Positions 42,646 to 51,910 of a DNA stretch of 64,000 nt are shown here, in pieces; within the stretch, counting starts at the first letter, position 1, and each line of letters begins with the position of its first letter. The DNA lies in NCBI RefSeq assembly GCF_900129005.1, contig NZ_FQUN01000006.1, forward strand, positions 1 to 64,000. The letters are read 5' to 3'. Position numbers and translations under genes: made by a program. The notes under the pieces were generated by a model. That model did not search any database. It worked only from the letters and a program-made list of their open reading frames with translations, and had not been told where the DNA came from. The DNA comes from Leeuwenhoekiella marinoflava DSM 3653 (GTDB lineage Bacteria; Bacteroidota; Bacteroidia; Flavobacteriales; Flavobacteriaceae).

Positions 42646-43989
42646 TTAAACAGATGCCTTTGCAAATGCTACTGCTCGTGAGTGCGACAGCTCACGGAAA
42701 CCAAATATTCCACGATAAGATCCCATACCGCTTTCACCTACACCGCCAAATGGTAGCGTTTGCTCCATAAAGTGAGTACCCCAGCCATTTATACTTGTAC
42801 CTCCGGCAGATGTGTTATCAATGATCTCATTCACAAACATCTCATCATCTGAATAAATGTACATCGCAAGGGGTTTCGTTTTGGACTGAATAAAGGCAAT
42901 TGCATCGGCTGGCTCATCATAACCAATAATCGGTAAAATAGGACCAAAAATCTCATTTTCTAATACAGCTGAATCTACAGCTACATTCAATAAAACAGTA
43001 GGTTCGATAAGCAGCTTTTCACGGTCGGTAGAACCACCAAAAGCAATAGTTGCCCCACGTTTAACTGCGTCGTCAATATAACCTTTCAATCTATCAAAAC
43101 CTCGTTCATTGATTATGTGCGCATTGTTATCTGGCTGGAACTTACCATCTGCGTAAAACATCCTTTGAATCATGTTTTTAAATGTATCAACGAACTCATC
43201 AATGCGGTTGTTCGGCACTAGCGCGTAATCCGGACTGATACAAACCTGTCCGTTGTTTAAGTATTTACCGAAAAGGAAGGACGGCATTGCAGCCTCAATA
43301 CTATAGTTTTCATCCAGAACCATTGGCGATTTACCTCCAAGTTCCAACGTAACAGATGCCAGATGTTTAGCAGCGGCAGCCATCACAATACGACCCACAC
43401 TAGGACTTCCGGTGAAGAAGATGTGATCTACTGGCAGTTCAAGTAAGGCATTTGAAACAGATGTATCACCTTCAAAAACGGCAACCTCGCGTTCCTCAAA
43501 AGTCTCCTTGATAATTTTTGCTCCTACAGAAGCTACAGTCGGAGAAACTTCATTAGTCTTAACAATCGCGGTGTTACCTGCCGAAATGATGGTTACTAAT
43601 GGTTCAAATAAAAGGGTAACTGGAAAATTCCAGGCACCGAAAAGCAATACAACACCTCTAGATTCGTAACGAATATAAGCAGACTCGGCTCCTTCCAATT
43701 CTGTAACCTTGGTTGATTCCATCCAGGTTGTAAGATTTGTGATTGTATAATCAATCAAATGGATGACGCTATCGGTCTCTAAATATCCACCAGTTGCCAC
43801 AGGGCGACCAAGGTCTTTATTTAAAGCCTGAGCGAGGTCTTCCCTATGTTTCAAGAGAGATACTTTTAAACGTTCAAGTGTCGAAATCCTGTCTAGGGCT
43901 GTTGATTTTCTAAGTTCCCAGCTGTATTTTTTTTGTAGCGACAATACTCTTCTATATTCGTCACTGCCAGTTAAAATTGAATTTTCCAT
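42646..43989 (-). CDS. Aldehyde dehydrogenase (class 3-like)
   Basis: 447 residues. Catalytic Cys250 is in NNGQVCISPDY, the general-base Glu216 in VTLELGGKSP, and FTGSPSVGR and GAWNFPV complete the NAD(P) site. It oxidises an aldehyde to the acid in the cytoplasm; class 3-like members prefer medium-chain or aromatic aldehydes. An alternative, coniferyl aldehyde, is common in this subgroup. It follows the Old Yellow Enzyme gene on the same strand after 177 bases, forming a carbonyl-detoxification pair. Confidence 0.92.
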   Translation of the reverse strand: MENSILTGSDEYRRVLSLQKKYSWELRKSTALDRISTLERLKVSLLKHREDLAQALNKDLGRPVATGGYLETDSVIHLIDYTITNLTTWMESTKVTELEGAESAYIRYESRGVVLLFGAWNFPVTLLFEPLVTIISAGNTAIVKTNEVSPTVASVGAKIIKETFEEREVAVFEGDTSVSNALLELPVDHIFFTGSPSVGRIVMAAAAKHLASVTLELGGKSPMVLDENYSIEAAMPSFLFGKYLNNGQVCISPDYALVPNNRIDEFVDTFKNMIQRMFYADGKFQPDNNAHIINERGFDRLKGYIDDAVKRGATIAFGGSTDREKLLIEPTVLLNVAVDSAVLENEIFGPILPIIGYDEPADAIAFIQSKTKPLAMYIYSDDEMFVNEIIDNTSAGGTSINGWGTHFMEQTLPFGGVGESGMGSYRGIFGFRELSHSRAVAFAKASV

Positions 43990-44166
43990 TTTAATATATT
44001 AAAATTGATATTATGTTGTTTATGATAGCGATCCCTGTTCATTAGATTTATAAGATATAGATCTCACAGTGATTAGTCTATTCGTTTAGTAACTGTTTGT
44101 TTTGTGCACCAGTACGCTCCAGTTACTTATGTTTTTATTAAGATTTTTTCAAGCTCTTTATGTGGC

Positions 44167-45300
44167 TTATTCTTTCACCTGAAAAAATCCCGTTGCTACC
44201 TTTATGAATTCCTGTAGTTTTTTAGGCACAGCAAGTTCATCAGCCTTAGACATACTTAAAACTTCATCTGCTTGTTCTTCATTAGATGCAAGCTCCACCC
44301 AATTTGGATTGATAATAAGCCCGTGTCCAACAGCCACCATTGATAAGCCCATTTTTAGAGCCTCGATGGCATCATTAAACTGTTTGATACCTCCAGCAGC
44401 AATAACAGGAATTCTTTGATTGACGTGATCGAGTATTGATTTTAAAAGAGTAGCATCTCCATTTTCATCATTTATCGACTTTTGTGAAAGCAGATCAGCA
44501 AGTGAAACGTGCAGGTAATCAATCCCACTTTCAATTAGTTTATCGATTAATGGGAAGGTATCTTTCACGCTATAACTTTCAGGCTCTTCTGGTGAGATTC
44601 TAAAACCTATCAAAAATGGTCTGTCTGCATATTTTTTAATTACATCCTGAGTTTCTTTGATCACTTCCACAGCAAAGTTCATGCGTTTTTCGGAAGATCC
44701 GCCCCAGTAGTCGGTACGTTGATTGTAATACGGTGAAAAGAAATTTTGCAATAGAAATCCGTGAGCTCCATGCAACTCGATTCCGTCAAAACCTGCCTGT
44801 ATAGCTCTGTGAGTCGTTTCACCAAAAGCCTTTATCATTTCCAAAATTTCCTCATGGGTAAGTTCACGTGATACGGTTCCTCCTGCATAAAATGCCGATG
44901 GTGCTAATGCTACGGGACTTGCGCTAACAGGAATACCATCAGGAATAAGATCCAAAACCGCTTTATTTCCAGCGTGATAAATTTGAAGAATTGCAGGTGC
45001 CCCACCTTTTTTTGCAGCAGCAGCCAGTTTTTTAAGGCTCGGTAAAAATGAATCATCATAAGAAGCATATTCATTGTTAAAACCAATTCCATTTGGCATT
45101 ACTCTGGTGCAGCCAGTTATAACCAAACCAACGTTTCCACTTCGAGTCTCATAATGTTTTAGTTCATCGTCAGAAATTGTATAATCATCATTGCTTGCCC
45201 AAGTTGTCATTGGGGCCATTGCAATCCTATTTTTGGTTTCGATTCCGTTTTTAAAAGTAAAAGTTTGGAATAGTTGTTTTGTATCTGTTGTCTTGCTCAT
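44167..45300 (-). CDS. NADH:flavin oxidoreductase, Old Yellow Enzyme (YqjM-like)
   Basis: 377 residues. The TIM barrel contains RIAMAPMTTWASNDD, LQIYHAGNKA, the active-site ELHGAHGFLLQNFFSPYYN and RTDYWGGSSEKRM. The enzyme uses FMN and NAD(P)H to reduce activated C=C double bonds, such as enals, quinones or nitro compounds. It leads the aldehyde dehydrogenase gene, and a near-identical 3' fragment lies downstream, so it once had a duplicate. Confidence 0.92.
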   Translation of the reverse strand: MSKTTDTKQLFQTFTFKNGIETKNRIAMAPMTTWASNDDYTISDDELKHYETRSGNVGLVITGCTRVMPNGIGFNNEYASYDDSFLPSLKKLAAAAKKGGAPAILQIYHAGNKAVLDLIPDGIPVSASPVALAPSAFYAGGTVSRELTHEEILEMIKAFGETTHRAIQAGFDGIELHGAHGFLLQNFFSPYYNQRTDYWGGSSEKRMNFAVEVIKETQDVIKKYADRPFLIGFRISPEEPESYSVKDTFPLIDKLIESGIDYLHVSLADLLSQKSINDENGDATLLKSILDHVNQRIPVIAAGGIKQFNDAIEALKMGLSMVAVGHGLIINPNWVELASNEEQADEVLSMSKADELAVPKKLQEFIKVATGFFQVKE

Positions 45301-45844
45301 TATTTAATTTTTATGTTGTTAAATGATGATACAAAGGTGAGGAGTTAAATTATCCTGTTAGTTATACAAAAGTCTGAAGATATGATACAAATAGCGGAAA
45401 GAGATTTGTGGAATTATTACATTAGATTGGACACTAAGTTGAGCGAATCAAGGGTTGTAAATGTTAGTGTTAGGGAATGAAAAGACTTAAAAGTGCCTTG
45501 GGCTTTTTTGATATGAATACCCAACAGAATCGTTAAAGAAGTTTTGAACCGGAACTGATTAAAATGCGCCAGACCATATTGGCAGATAATCTAAGGTAAA
45601 GAAATCTGATTCAAACATTATTAAAAGCTTATTGAGTTTCACTTAATAAATATCAGCTATAAGCTTCCCTTTAAAACAGACTGATTAGAACTAAAGAATT
45701 TCGGGCAAATAAATGTTTAACCTTAAATAGATTGTTTGCTTATGAAATGTTCAAAACTCATAGAGTCGTAGACTCTTAAGTACTTGATGGACGTTTCTTT
45801 ATTTCTAATGAGGTACGGTAACATATTCTTGAAGTTGAATTACC
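45301..45844. other. Spacer with no visible gene
   Basis: 544 bases between the Old Yellow Enzyme start and the end of the outer-membrane gene on the same strand. No gene found. The promoter of the enzyme should lie in the first 100 bases. Confidence 0.4.
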
Positions 45845-47068
45845 TTAGTTGTATTTAGGCTTCATAAACCAGATTCCGTCCAGGCTAAAGTTGATCGAAA
45901 GCGAATGAATATTCTCCTGAATCAAACCGTTAGATGTTTCCCCGTTTTTGCCGTAAGAATACATCAGGTTTAATTTAGAACCGCTGCGACTTACAGGAAG
46001 CCCAAGTCCCACATTAACCGAATAACTGCTTACATCGTTACCAGCAATGTTTAAGTAACCCGTATCATAATTAGCGCCAACTCTAAATTCTACATTTTGC
46101 CAGTAATAGATACCACCCGGTTTTGGAATAAAAGTGAGTCCGGTTTTAAAACTATCTTGATCTTTATAATCGTTAAAACTGCTTTCCTGTTCTGTTTTTG
46201 ACCAGAGTTTTCGGGTATAATCTGCATAAACAGCATAGCTTTCCCCAAATTTAAATTCGGTACCAAAGCCCATTTCAAGAGGTAGCTCAAAATTCTTTAC
46301 CGAAGTCTCTTCAGTAATGTCATCATCATAATCCTGACTCACGATACTATTCTGAGTAGCTTCGAGAGAAGTAGGTATTTTTACGTTAGAACCTATCGAA
46401 ATTTTGTCGGTTATATCATATTGAAAACCCGCTCCTACACGAAAACCAGTATACCTGTTTTCCCGCTGAATATCTAAAAAATAATCCAAAATCGTATTGT
46501 ATTCAGTCTGCTCGGTCTTTCCGAATAAATAGGTTCCCGTAATCCCCAATCTCAATTTATTAAAAAAGGAATATCCATAGTTCAGATCCAGTTCGTTTAA
46601 AGAGCCATTACCGGTCACATCTGAAGTATAAAATGAGGTAGAACCTTCTATGCTTTGCTCAATTCCTGTAATGTCATAACCCACATTGCTGTAGGGAGCA
46701 AGTACCAGACTCACTGCAGATTGTTGTGTTACAGGAAAGGCTAAAGCCACATTAGAGAAGGTAGAGTTACTCTGGTTAGAACTCCCTGCTCCTTCGCTAA
46801 GGCTAAAGAGTTGGGCTTTGTAACCTATATCAAAATAAAAGTGCTTTACAGGCATGGCTCCTAAAGAAGCCGGGTTGAGGCTATTTAGTGAGTTGTCTGA
46901 TTTTAAAGCAATCCCGGCACCGCCCAATGCATTGGTCTTTCCCGTGCTAAAGGTATTAGGGATACCTACTCCAAAAAGTGAATAGGGAGAGTTAGAAAGT
47001 GCATTGGTCTGTGCCTTAAGATTACTTATTCCTAAGAATAAAAGTATGAGAATTGCTAATTTATTCAT
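45845..47068 (-). CDS. Outer-membrane protein, FadL/OmpP1-like barrel
   Basis: 407 residues from MNKLAILILLF, whose signal peptide ends near LKAQT; an ATG five codons upstream is possible. SNSPYSLFGVGIPNTFSTGK and NALGGAGIALKSDNSLNSLN are a typical start of the plug/first strands, and the C-terminus (WFMKPKYN) closes the barrel. Overlaps the DUF4270 gene by 8 bases and is therefore coexpressed. These proteins are usually outer-membrane channels for hydrophobic compounds, or partners of surface lipoproteins. Confidence 0.78.
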   Translation of the reverse strand: MNKLAILILLFLGISNLKAQTNALSNSPYSLFGVGIPNTFSTGKTNALGGAGIALKSDNSLNSLNPASLGAMPVKHFYFDIGYKAQLFSLSEGAGSSNQSNSTFSNVALAFPVTQQSAVSLVLAPYSNVGYDITGIEQSIEGSTSFYTSDVTGNGSLNELDLNYGYSFFNKLRLGITGTYLFGKTEQTEYNTILDYFLDIQRENRYTGFRVGAGFQYDITDKISIGSNVKIPTSLEATQNSIVSQDYDDDITEETSVKNFELPLEMGFGTEFKFGESYAVYADYTRKLWSKTEQESSFNDYKDQDSFKTGLTFIPKPGGIYYWQNVEFRVGANYDTGYLNIAGNDVSSYSVNVGLGLPVSRSGSKLNLMYSYGKNGETSNGLIQENIHSLSINFSLDGIWFMKPKYN

Positions 47069-48371
47069 TGTCATAAACCGCATAAATAAGTATGATTTGA
47101 AGTTTTAGGTCTTCGTCTGCCTCTTGATTTCCGTAAAAGCCATATCGATTTACAGATTGATTATTATCTGGGTCTAAAAGTGCCAGATACCAATTATGAC
47201 CGTTGGAGTCTGTGCTCTTTTCATCTAAAAAATAATGTATGGGAATCGAGTAGGTTCTTTGTGCAAACTCATCAGACTCAGCAGCGATTGTACCAGTGGC
47301 TTCTGCACCATCATAATCGTAAAGTGTACCCAGAACTATATTTTTTTGATCTATTATATAGCACGATAAGGTTTCTCCAGCCGGTAGCGAAGTGGTTTCT
47401 GTTGCGGTGTTAAGCGAGACTACAAGGTTTGCCGCTAGAAGTGTACCGTTACCTTCTATATAGTCTAAACCGTTAAGATTGGGTAGGTCTATACGAGTAG
47501 CAAGACTAACTCCAGATTGTATATAACTCATACCGTTAGAAGCATCAGATTCTATTTCATCTTCCTGCTCAGCAAGAGTTTCAAAATAAGTGCCGCTGCG
47601 ATCACTGCTTATGTTGTGAAAGGTGTAGCTGCTGTTAAAGGTCATATCAAAAGAGTAAACGTCCTCGTCTTCAACTTCATTAGGAAGTGAGTAATAAATA
47701 CGAATGGTGCTGGTGGGTAGAAAACCTAAAATAGTGGTGTTTGCTGCGTCTGGTTCTAGAAGCAGACCCCGGTGATACCTTAAGAATTCATCTGCATTAT
47801 TTATTTCATTATCCTGAATCTCATTGAATAGTAAACTTCCGTATGCATCATCAAGCCGTAAATGTAAAGAGTCTTCTCTAATGGGGCGTGGCGTATAGGT
47901 AACCTTACCTACGGTGTTCTCATTATAATCAAAAGAGGTCGTATTGTAAAAATAACCGTCGTCGGTCACTTTGATATCCTGTAAAACTTCATGGATTCTT
48001 AAGGTTTGAACCTCCGTAGTATCATTATAGAAATAATCGTCATAGTTAAGAATCAATGCTATTGAGTCAAAAACCGCAGCATCATCAAGTGTATAGGTAC
48101 TGTTAGATAACTGTGTGAAAATTTTGCTGGTGGTTCTGCCAAAAATTGGGTCGGTGTAAGTACCTAAAAGTAACCGATCTGTTGAAGAGACTTGTACAGA
48201 GTCAAATTTGAATGTGCTGCTGCTTACCGTCATCGTGTCTATATACAGAACACGGGTATCACTTTCTATCCAATCTTCACCTACCGGAAAACTGGAGTCG
48301 TCATCTGCGCAAGAGGTGAGTAGTAGTAATATGCACACGGGAGCAAAGATTTTCATCATGTTTTTAAACAT
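47061..48371 (-). CDS. DUF4270 lipoprotein
   Basis: 436 residues with a lipoprotein signal (LLLLTSCAD) and the DUF4270 sequence FGRTTSKIFTQLSNSTYTLDD. Beta-rich, probably exposed on the outer membrane. It is the first gene of a pair with the FadL-like barrel (overlap) and divergent from the barrel/kelch/DUF4907 genes. Function is not known; families of this kind belong to surface assemblies in Bacteroidota. Confidence 0.85.
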   Translation of the reverse strand: MFKNMMKIFAPVCILLLLTSCADDDSSFPVGEDWIESDTRVLYIDTMTVSSSTFKFDSVQVSSTDRLLLGTYTDPIFGRTTSKIFTQLSNSTYTLDDAAVFDSIALILNYDDYFYNDTTEVQTLRIHEVLQDIKVTDDGYFYNTTSFDYNENTVGKVTYTPRPIREDSLHLRLDDAYGSLLFNEIQDNEINNADEFLRYHRGLLLEPDAANTTILGFLPTSTIRIYYSLPNEVEDEDVYSFDMTFNSSYTFHNISSDRSGTYFETLAEQEDEIESDASNGMSYIQSGVSLATRIDLPNLNGLDYIEGNGTLLAANLVVSLNTATETTSLPAGETLSCYIIDQKNIVLGTLYDYDGAEATGTIAAESDEFAQRTYSIPIHYFLDEKSTDSNGHNWYLALLDPDNNQSVNRYGFYGNQEADEDLKLQIILIYAVYDNE

Positions 48372-48551
48372 ACGTAGTTGAATTTTCAGGCAAACCTAAC
48401 AGCCTAAATAGTGGTGCTCAAATACAATAGACTAACGGGTTAAAATATACATTGAATCTGGATTTTTAATCTATGAACAAGCTCAGTCCGAGTTTATCGG
48501 TGAAATATGTGGGTGAGTAGACGAGTTTACCGTGCTCATCTACTATTTTTT

Positions 48552-48579
48552 TTGGAGTTGATTTCTCGCTCTAGTTTTG
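48552..48579 (+). promoter_or_regulatory. Promoter of the barrel/kelch/DUF4907 genes
   Basis: TTG at 48552-48554 is followed after 17 bases by TAGTTTTG at 48572-48579, the flavobacterial consensus. The gene starts 20 bases later. The divergent DUF4270 promoter must lie in the same 228-base spacer. Confidence 0.7.
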
Positions 48580-48599
48580 GTCAAAATTAGAATTCAGGA

Positions 48600-49472
48600 A
48601 TGCACAGGTATATAATGGTGACTTTACTCATAGCAGTTGGTAAAATAGGTTTTGGTCAGGAGCACACCGCTCAGGTGAATCTTGATTATGCTCTAGTGCC
48701 TGAAACATCAAAAGGTGTAAGTATGCAAAGCTTTAATGTGGAAGTAAGTTTGCCAGTATCGCTTGGTGCTGTTACGCTTAAACCAGCTGTGGGTTTGCGG
48801 AATTATGATATGGAGTATTGGGATACGATGAATTTTAATACAGAGCCAGTAGAAAAAATAGATAATGTATTTGCAGGGTTGAATGCTAACTATGCTTTTA
48901 CTGATGCTTGGTCGCTAGATGCAAATGCTGAAGCTTCCTGGGCATCAGGACTTAATTTGAATGAACTCGTTTTAACAGGAAATACATATTTCACCTATAC
49001 ACTAAATAAAAAATCTCCTGTAGCGCTTCAGCTAGGAGCGCAGTATGACTCACATCTTGGAGATCTTCAACTATTACCCTTGGTAGAATTAGCCTTCTCC
49101 ATGCAACGATTTCATATAAAATTAGGTTTCCCCGAGATTCGTATTGCATATCAACTTTCAGAAAATAGCAGGTTGTCTACCGGCTATTCTTTTAAAGGAG
49201 ATTATTTCTACATGCCTCAAGCAATAGACTTTAATACGGTAAACTATGCAGATCAGGCAGCAATACGCCAACAAAAGTTAAGTCTTACCTATGACTACCA
49301 TTTAGATGATAACTGGTCTTTTTCATTGTGTGGCGGGTATCTTTTTCAGAACCATCTTCAGTTTTATGAGGATACCCAGAAGGTGTATGATCTTGATATG
49401 GGATCAGGACCTGTTTTTTCAACCGGAATTAAATTCAATTTTTCAAATAATAAACATGAAACAAATGACTAA
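48600..49472 (+). CDS. Outer-membrane beta-barrel protein
   Basis: 290 residues with a signal peptide ending near GFGQE. Many amphipathic strands follow (VSLPVSLGAVTLKPAVGLRN, NARL-like turns) and the terminal strand ISFSTGIKFNF-like segment SGPVFSTGIKFNFS closes the barrel. Its stop lies 17 bases inside the next gene, so the kelch lipoprotein is translationally coupled. Diverges from the DUF4270/barrel pair. Probably a surface-complex component. Confidence 0.72.
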   Translation: MHRYIMVTLLIAVGKIGFGQEHTAQVNLDYALVPETSKGVSMQSFNVEVSLPVSLGAVTLKPAVGLRNYDMEYWDTMNFNTEPVEKIDNVFAGLNANYAFTDAWSLDANAEASWASGLNLNELVLTGNTYFTYTLNKKSPVALQLGAQYDSHLGDLQLLPLVELAFSMQRFHIKLGFPEIRIAYQLSENSRLSTGYSFKGDYFYMPQAIDFNTVNYADQAAIRQQKLSLTYDYHLDDNWSFSLCGGYLFQNHLQFYEDTQKVYDLDMGSGPVFSTGIKFNFSNNKHETND

Positions 49473-50448
49473 CAATCGAATTTTATTAATGCTTGCCGGA
49501 GTACTAACGCTAGCTAATATTAGCTGTAGTAGTGATGATGACGGAGACCGTGGAAACTGGAAAGAACGCTCTGTTTTTGATGGGATACCGCGCAGTAATG
49601 TTGCAGGATTTACCATAGGTAGTTATGGATATATGGGTACCGGATATGATGGAGACGATTACCTGACCGACTTTTGGCAATACGATATAGAGAATGATTA
49701 TTGGGTGCAAAAAGCAGATTTTCCCGGTATTGCAAGAAGTTCTGCAAAAGGATTTGAGTTAAATGGATTAGGGTATTTAGGTACCGGTTATGACGGTGAT
49801 GATGAGTTAGCAGATTTCTGGTCTTACAATGCTGACACTAATGTATGGACGCAAAAAGCAGATTTTGGAGGAGGAGTACGTAGAGCAACAACATCCTTTA
49901 GCGGTTCTGGTTACGGTTATATGGGTACCGGTTACGATGGGGATAATGATAAGAAAGATTTCTGGAAGTATGATCCTGCCACAGATAGCTGGGAAGAGCT
50001 GGTAGGTTTTGGCGGAGATAAGCGTAGAGATGCAACAGCCTTTGAAATTAACAGTCTTATTTATTTTGGAACCGGTGTTAGTAATGGGTTGTATTTGACA
50101 GATTTTTGGAGTTTTGACACCAGTTCTGATACTTGGACCCGTTTGACAGATCTTGATGAAGAAGATGATTATGCTATCACCAGATCTAATGCAGTAAGCT
50201 TTAGTATAAACGGTTTAGGCTATATCGTAGCAGGCTATAGTGGTGGTGCCATTGCAAGTACTTGGGAATATGACCCCTTAACTGATGAGTGGGAAAATAT
50301 CACGGCACTAGAAGCAACAGCACGTCAGGATGCTGTGAGTTTTAGTACGAGTACCCGTGGGATAGTTGCTTTAGGAAGGTCAGGTAGTTTATACCTTGAT
50401 GATGCATATGAGCTATTCCCGCAGGAGGAGTATGATGATGAAGATTAA
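49456..50448 (+). CDS. Kelch-repeat lipoprotein
   Basis: 330 residues from the ATG at 49456; a longer frame from 49306 would lose the signal peptide. The lipobox is ANISCSSDDD. Six to seven kelch-type repeats follow, each with a G-Y-x-G-T-G-Y-D-G-D core, then DFWxYD and W, such as YGYMGTGYDGDDYLTDFWQY and GYLGTGYDGDDELADFWSYN. They should form a beta-propeller on the outer membrane surface that binds a ligand. It is followed by a strong terminator. Confidence 0.87.
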   Translation: MKQMTNNRILLMLAGVLTLANISCSSDDDGDRGNWKERSVFDGIPRSNVAGFTIGSYGYMGTGYDGDDYLTDFWQYDIENDYWVQKADFPGIARSSAKGFELNGLGYLGTGYDGDDELADFWSYNADTNVWTQKADFGGGVRRATTSFSGSGYGYMGTGYDGDNDKKDFWKYDPATDSWEELVGFGGDKRRDATAFEINSLIYFGTGVSNGLYLTDFWSFDTSSDTWTRLTDLDEEDDYAITRSNAVSFSINGLGYIVAGYSGGAIASTWEYDPLTDEWENITALEATARQDAVSFSTSTRGIVALGRSGSLYLDDAYELFPQEEYDDED

Positions 50449-50468
50449 TAATTGAGTTTTTTTGTTTC

Positions 50469-50520
50469 CCCGGGGCGTTTTTTATATGTACAGAGAAGTT
50501 TTAGCGCCTCGGGTTTTTTT
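50469..50520 (+). terminator. Terminator between kelch and DUF4907 genes
   Basis: CCCGGGGCG (50469-50477) pairs with CGCCTCGGG (50505-50513, one G-U pair), followed by seven T. The 27-base loop is unusually long. It should separate the kelch transcript from the downstream genes at least partly. Confidence 0.75.
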
Positions 50521-50545
50521 ATAAAAGATTTTAAAAGTGTGGATT

Positions 50546-50881
50546 ATGAAATTAAAAACCGGCATTTTATATATGGCAATAGCGGTAAGTATAGCACTTA
50601 TTTTTTGTGCGATCTGGATCACAAAAGACAGCGCTGATGTGTATGCACACGTTTTTAAAACTGAAGCGGGTTATGGATATGCGATCATAGATCACGGCCA
50701 GATTTTAATCAAACAGGAGCACATACCTGCGATCTCATATGAGGTCGCTTTTTGTTCTGAAGAAGATGCAGAAAAAGTAGGCGAACTTGTTTTAAAAAAA
50801 ATTAATCGAAAAATCAACCCTGCATTATCTCAAGAAGAATTAAAAGATTTGGGTATTCAGTTCAATTGCCATAACGAGTAA
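50546..50881 (+). CDS. DUF4907 protein
   Basis: 111 residues starting MKLKTGILYMAIAVSIALIF, a signal peptide or membrane anchor. The domain reads EAGYGYAIIDHGQILIKQEH and ISYEVAFCSEEDAEKVGELV, matching DUF4907. The start ATG was placed at 50546 rather than the earlier GTG. Function unknown; the family commonly sits with kelch and DUF4270 lipoproteins and a LytS/LytTR pair, as here. Confidence 0.8.
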   Translation: MKLKTGILYMAIAVSIALIFCAIWITKDSADVYAHVFKTEAGYGYAIIDHGQILIKQEHIPAISYEVAFCSEEDAEKVGELVLKKINRKINPALSQEELKDLGIQFNCHNE

Positions 50882-50896
50882 CTACAGGAGACGAGT

Positions 50897-51910
50897 ATGC
50901 CTAGAAAAATACTACTTCATGCAGGGATCTGGCTTGTCTTTTTGAGCCTTTTTACGGTAGAGTTTTATTGGAATATAGATCATTTTCCAATGGTCTCTAG
51001 CTGGGTTTTAATACTCAATCTGTTCCTTTTTTATCTTAATTATTCATTTTTAGTTCCGCGATTTTTACTTCATAAAAAGACTAAAACCTATTTGCTTTGT
51101 ATCTCAATAGCTTTGGTTTTAGTACTATTTGCACGAGAAATAGGTGTTCACGTTCGTCCTGAAAGATTTAGAAAGTTTCCACTTCCTTTAGGTCCGGAAC
51201 CACCACTATTTAAAATTCTAAAATATCTTTTTCCGCTTTTAATTTCGCTCAGCTTTATCATTATAGGTACTGTTGTAAAGGTCTATGAAGAATGGAATCG
51301 CAGTCTGGTAGAAGAAAAAGAGATTGAGGCTTTTAAGACCAGAACCGAACTGCATTATCTCAAGAATCAGTTGAGTCCCCATTTTTTATTCAATACGCTT
51401 AATAGTATTTATTCGCTGATCAATAACAAATCTGAAGAAGCTTCAGAAGCGGTTATTATGCTATCAGAATTGATGCGTTACATGTTGTATCAGGCAGATA
51501 ATGAGTTTGTAGCGCTTTCTGATGAGTTAGTTTATATACAAAATTATGTGCGTTTGCAGCGTTTACGTATCGCTAATAATGAGAATATCACCCTCAATAT
51601 ACATGGTGCAGTTACACATCAAAAAATACGCCCGCTTTTATTGATCTCATTCATTGAAAATTCTTTTAAATACGGGACAGATTATAAGGGCAATACCGAA
51701 GTGCGCATCGTTATCAATGTCAAAGAAAATGAACTGGAGTTTATCTGCGGTAACCTCATAGGAACGCGCAAAAGAGATCAGCACAATTCGGGTATCGGAC
51801 TTAAAAATAGCCGCGACCGCATCAAACTGCTATATGCCGATAAGCATAATCTCGAGGTTTATGAAGAAGACTCTAAATTTATGGTACATTTGAAACTAAA
51901 CCTCAATTAA
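50897..51910 (+). CDS. LytS-type sensor histidine kinase of the kelch/DUF4907 module
   Basis: 337 residues: four N-terminal membrane helices (about residues 5-135), a linker, and a His_kinase domain with His162 in LSPHFLFNTLNSIYSLI and ATP-binding SFIENSFKYGTDYKGNT. No separate sensory domain, so the signal is membrane linked. It overlaps its response regulator by one base (TAATG). Confidence 0.92.
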   Translation: MPRKILLHAGIWLVFLSLFTVEFYWNIDHFPMVSSWVLILNLFLFYLNYSFLVPRFLLHKKTKTYLLCISIALVLVLFAREIGVHVRPERFRKFPLPLGPEPPLFKILKYLFPLLISLSFIIIGTVVKVYEEWNRSLVEEKEIEAFKTRTELHYLKNQLSPHFLFNTLNSIYSLINNKSEEASEAVIMLSELMRYMLYQADNEFVALSDELVYIQNYVRLQRLRIANNENITLNIHGAVTHQKIRPLLLISFIENSFKYGTDYKGNTEVRIVINVKENELEFICGNLIGTRKRDQHNSGIGLKNSRDRIKLLYADKHNLEVYEEDSKFMVHLKLNLN

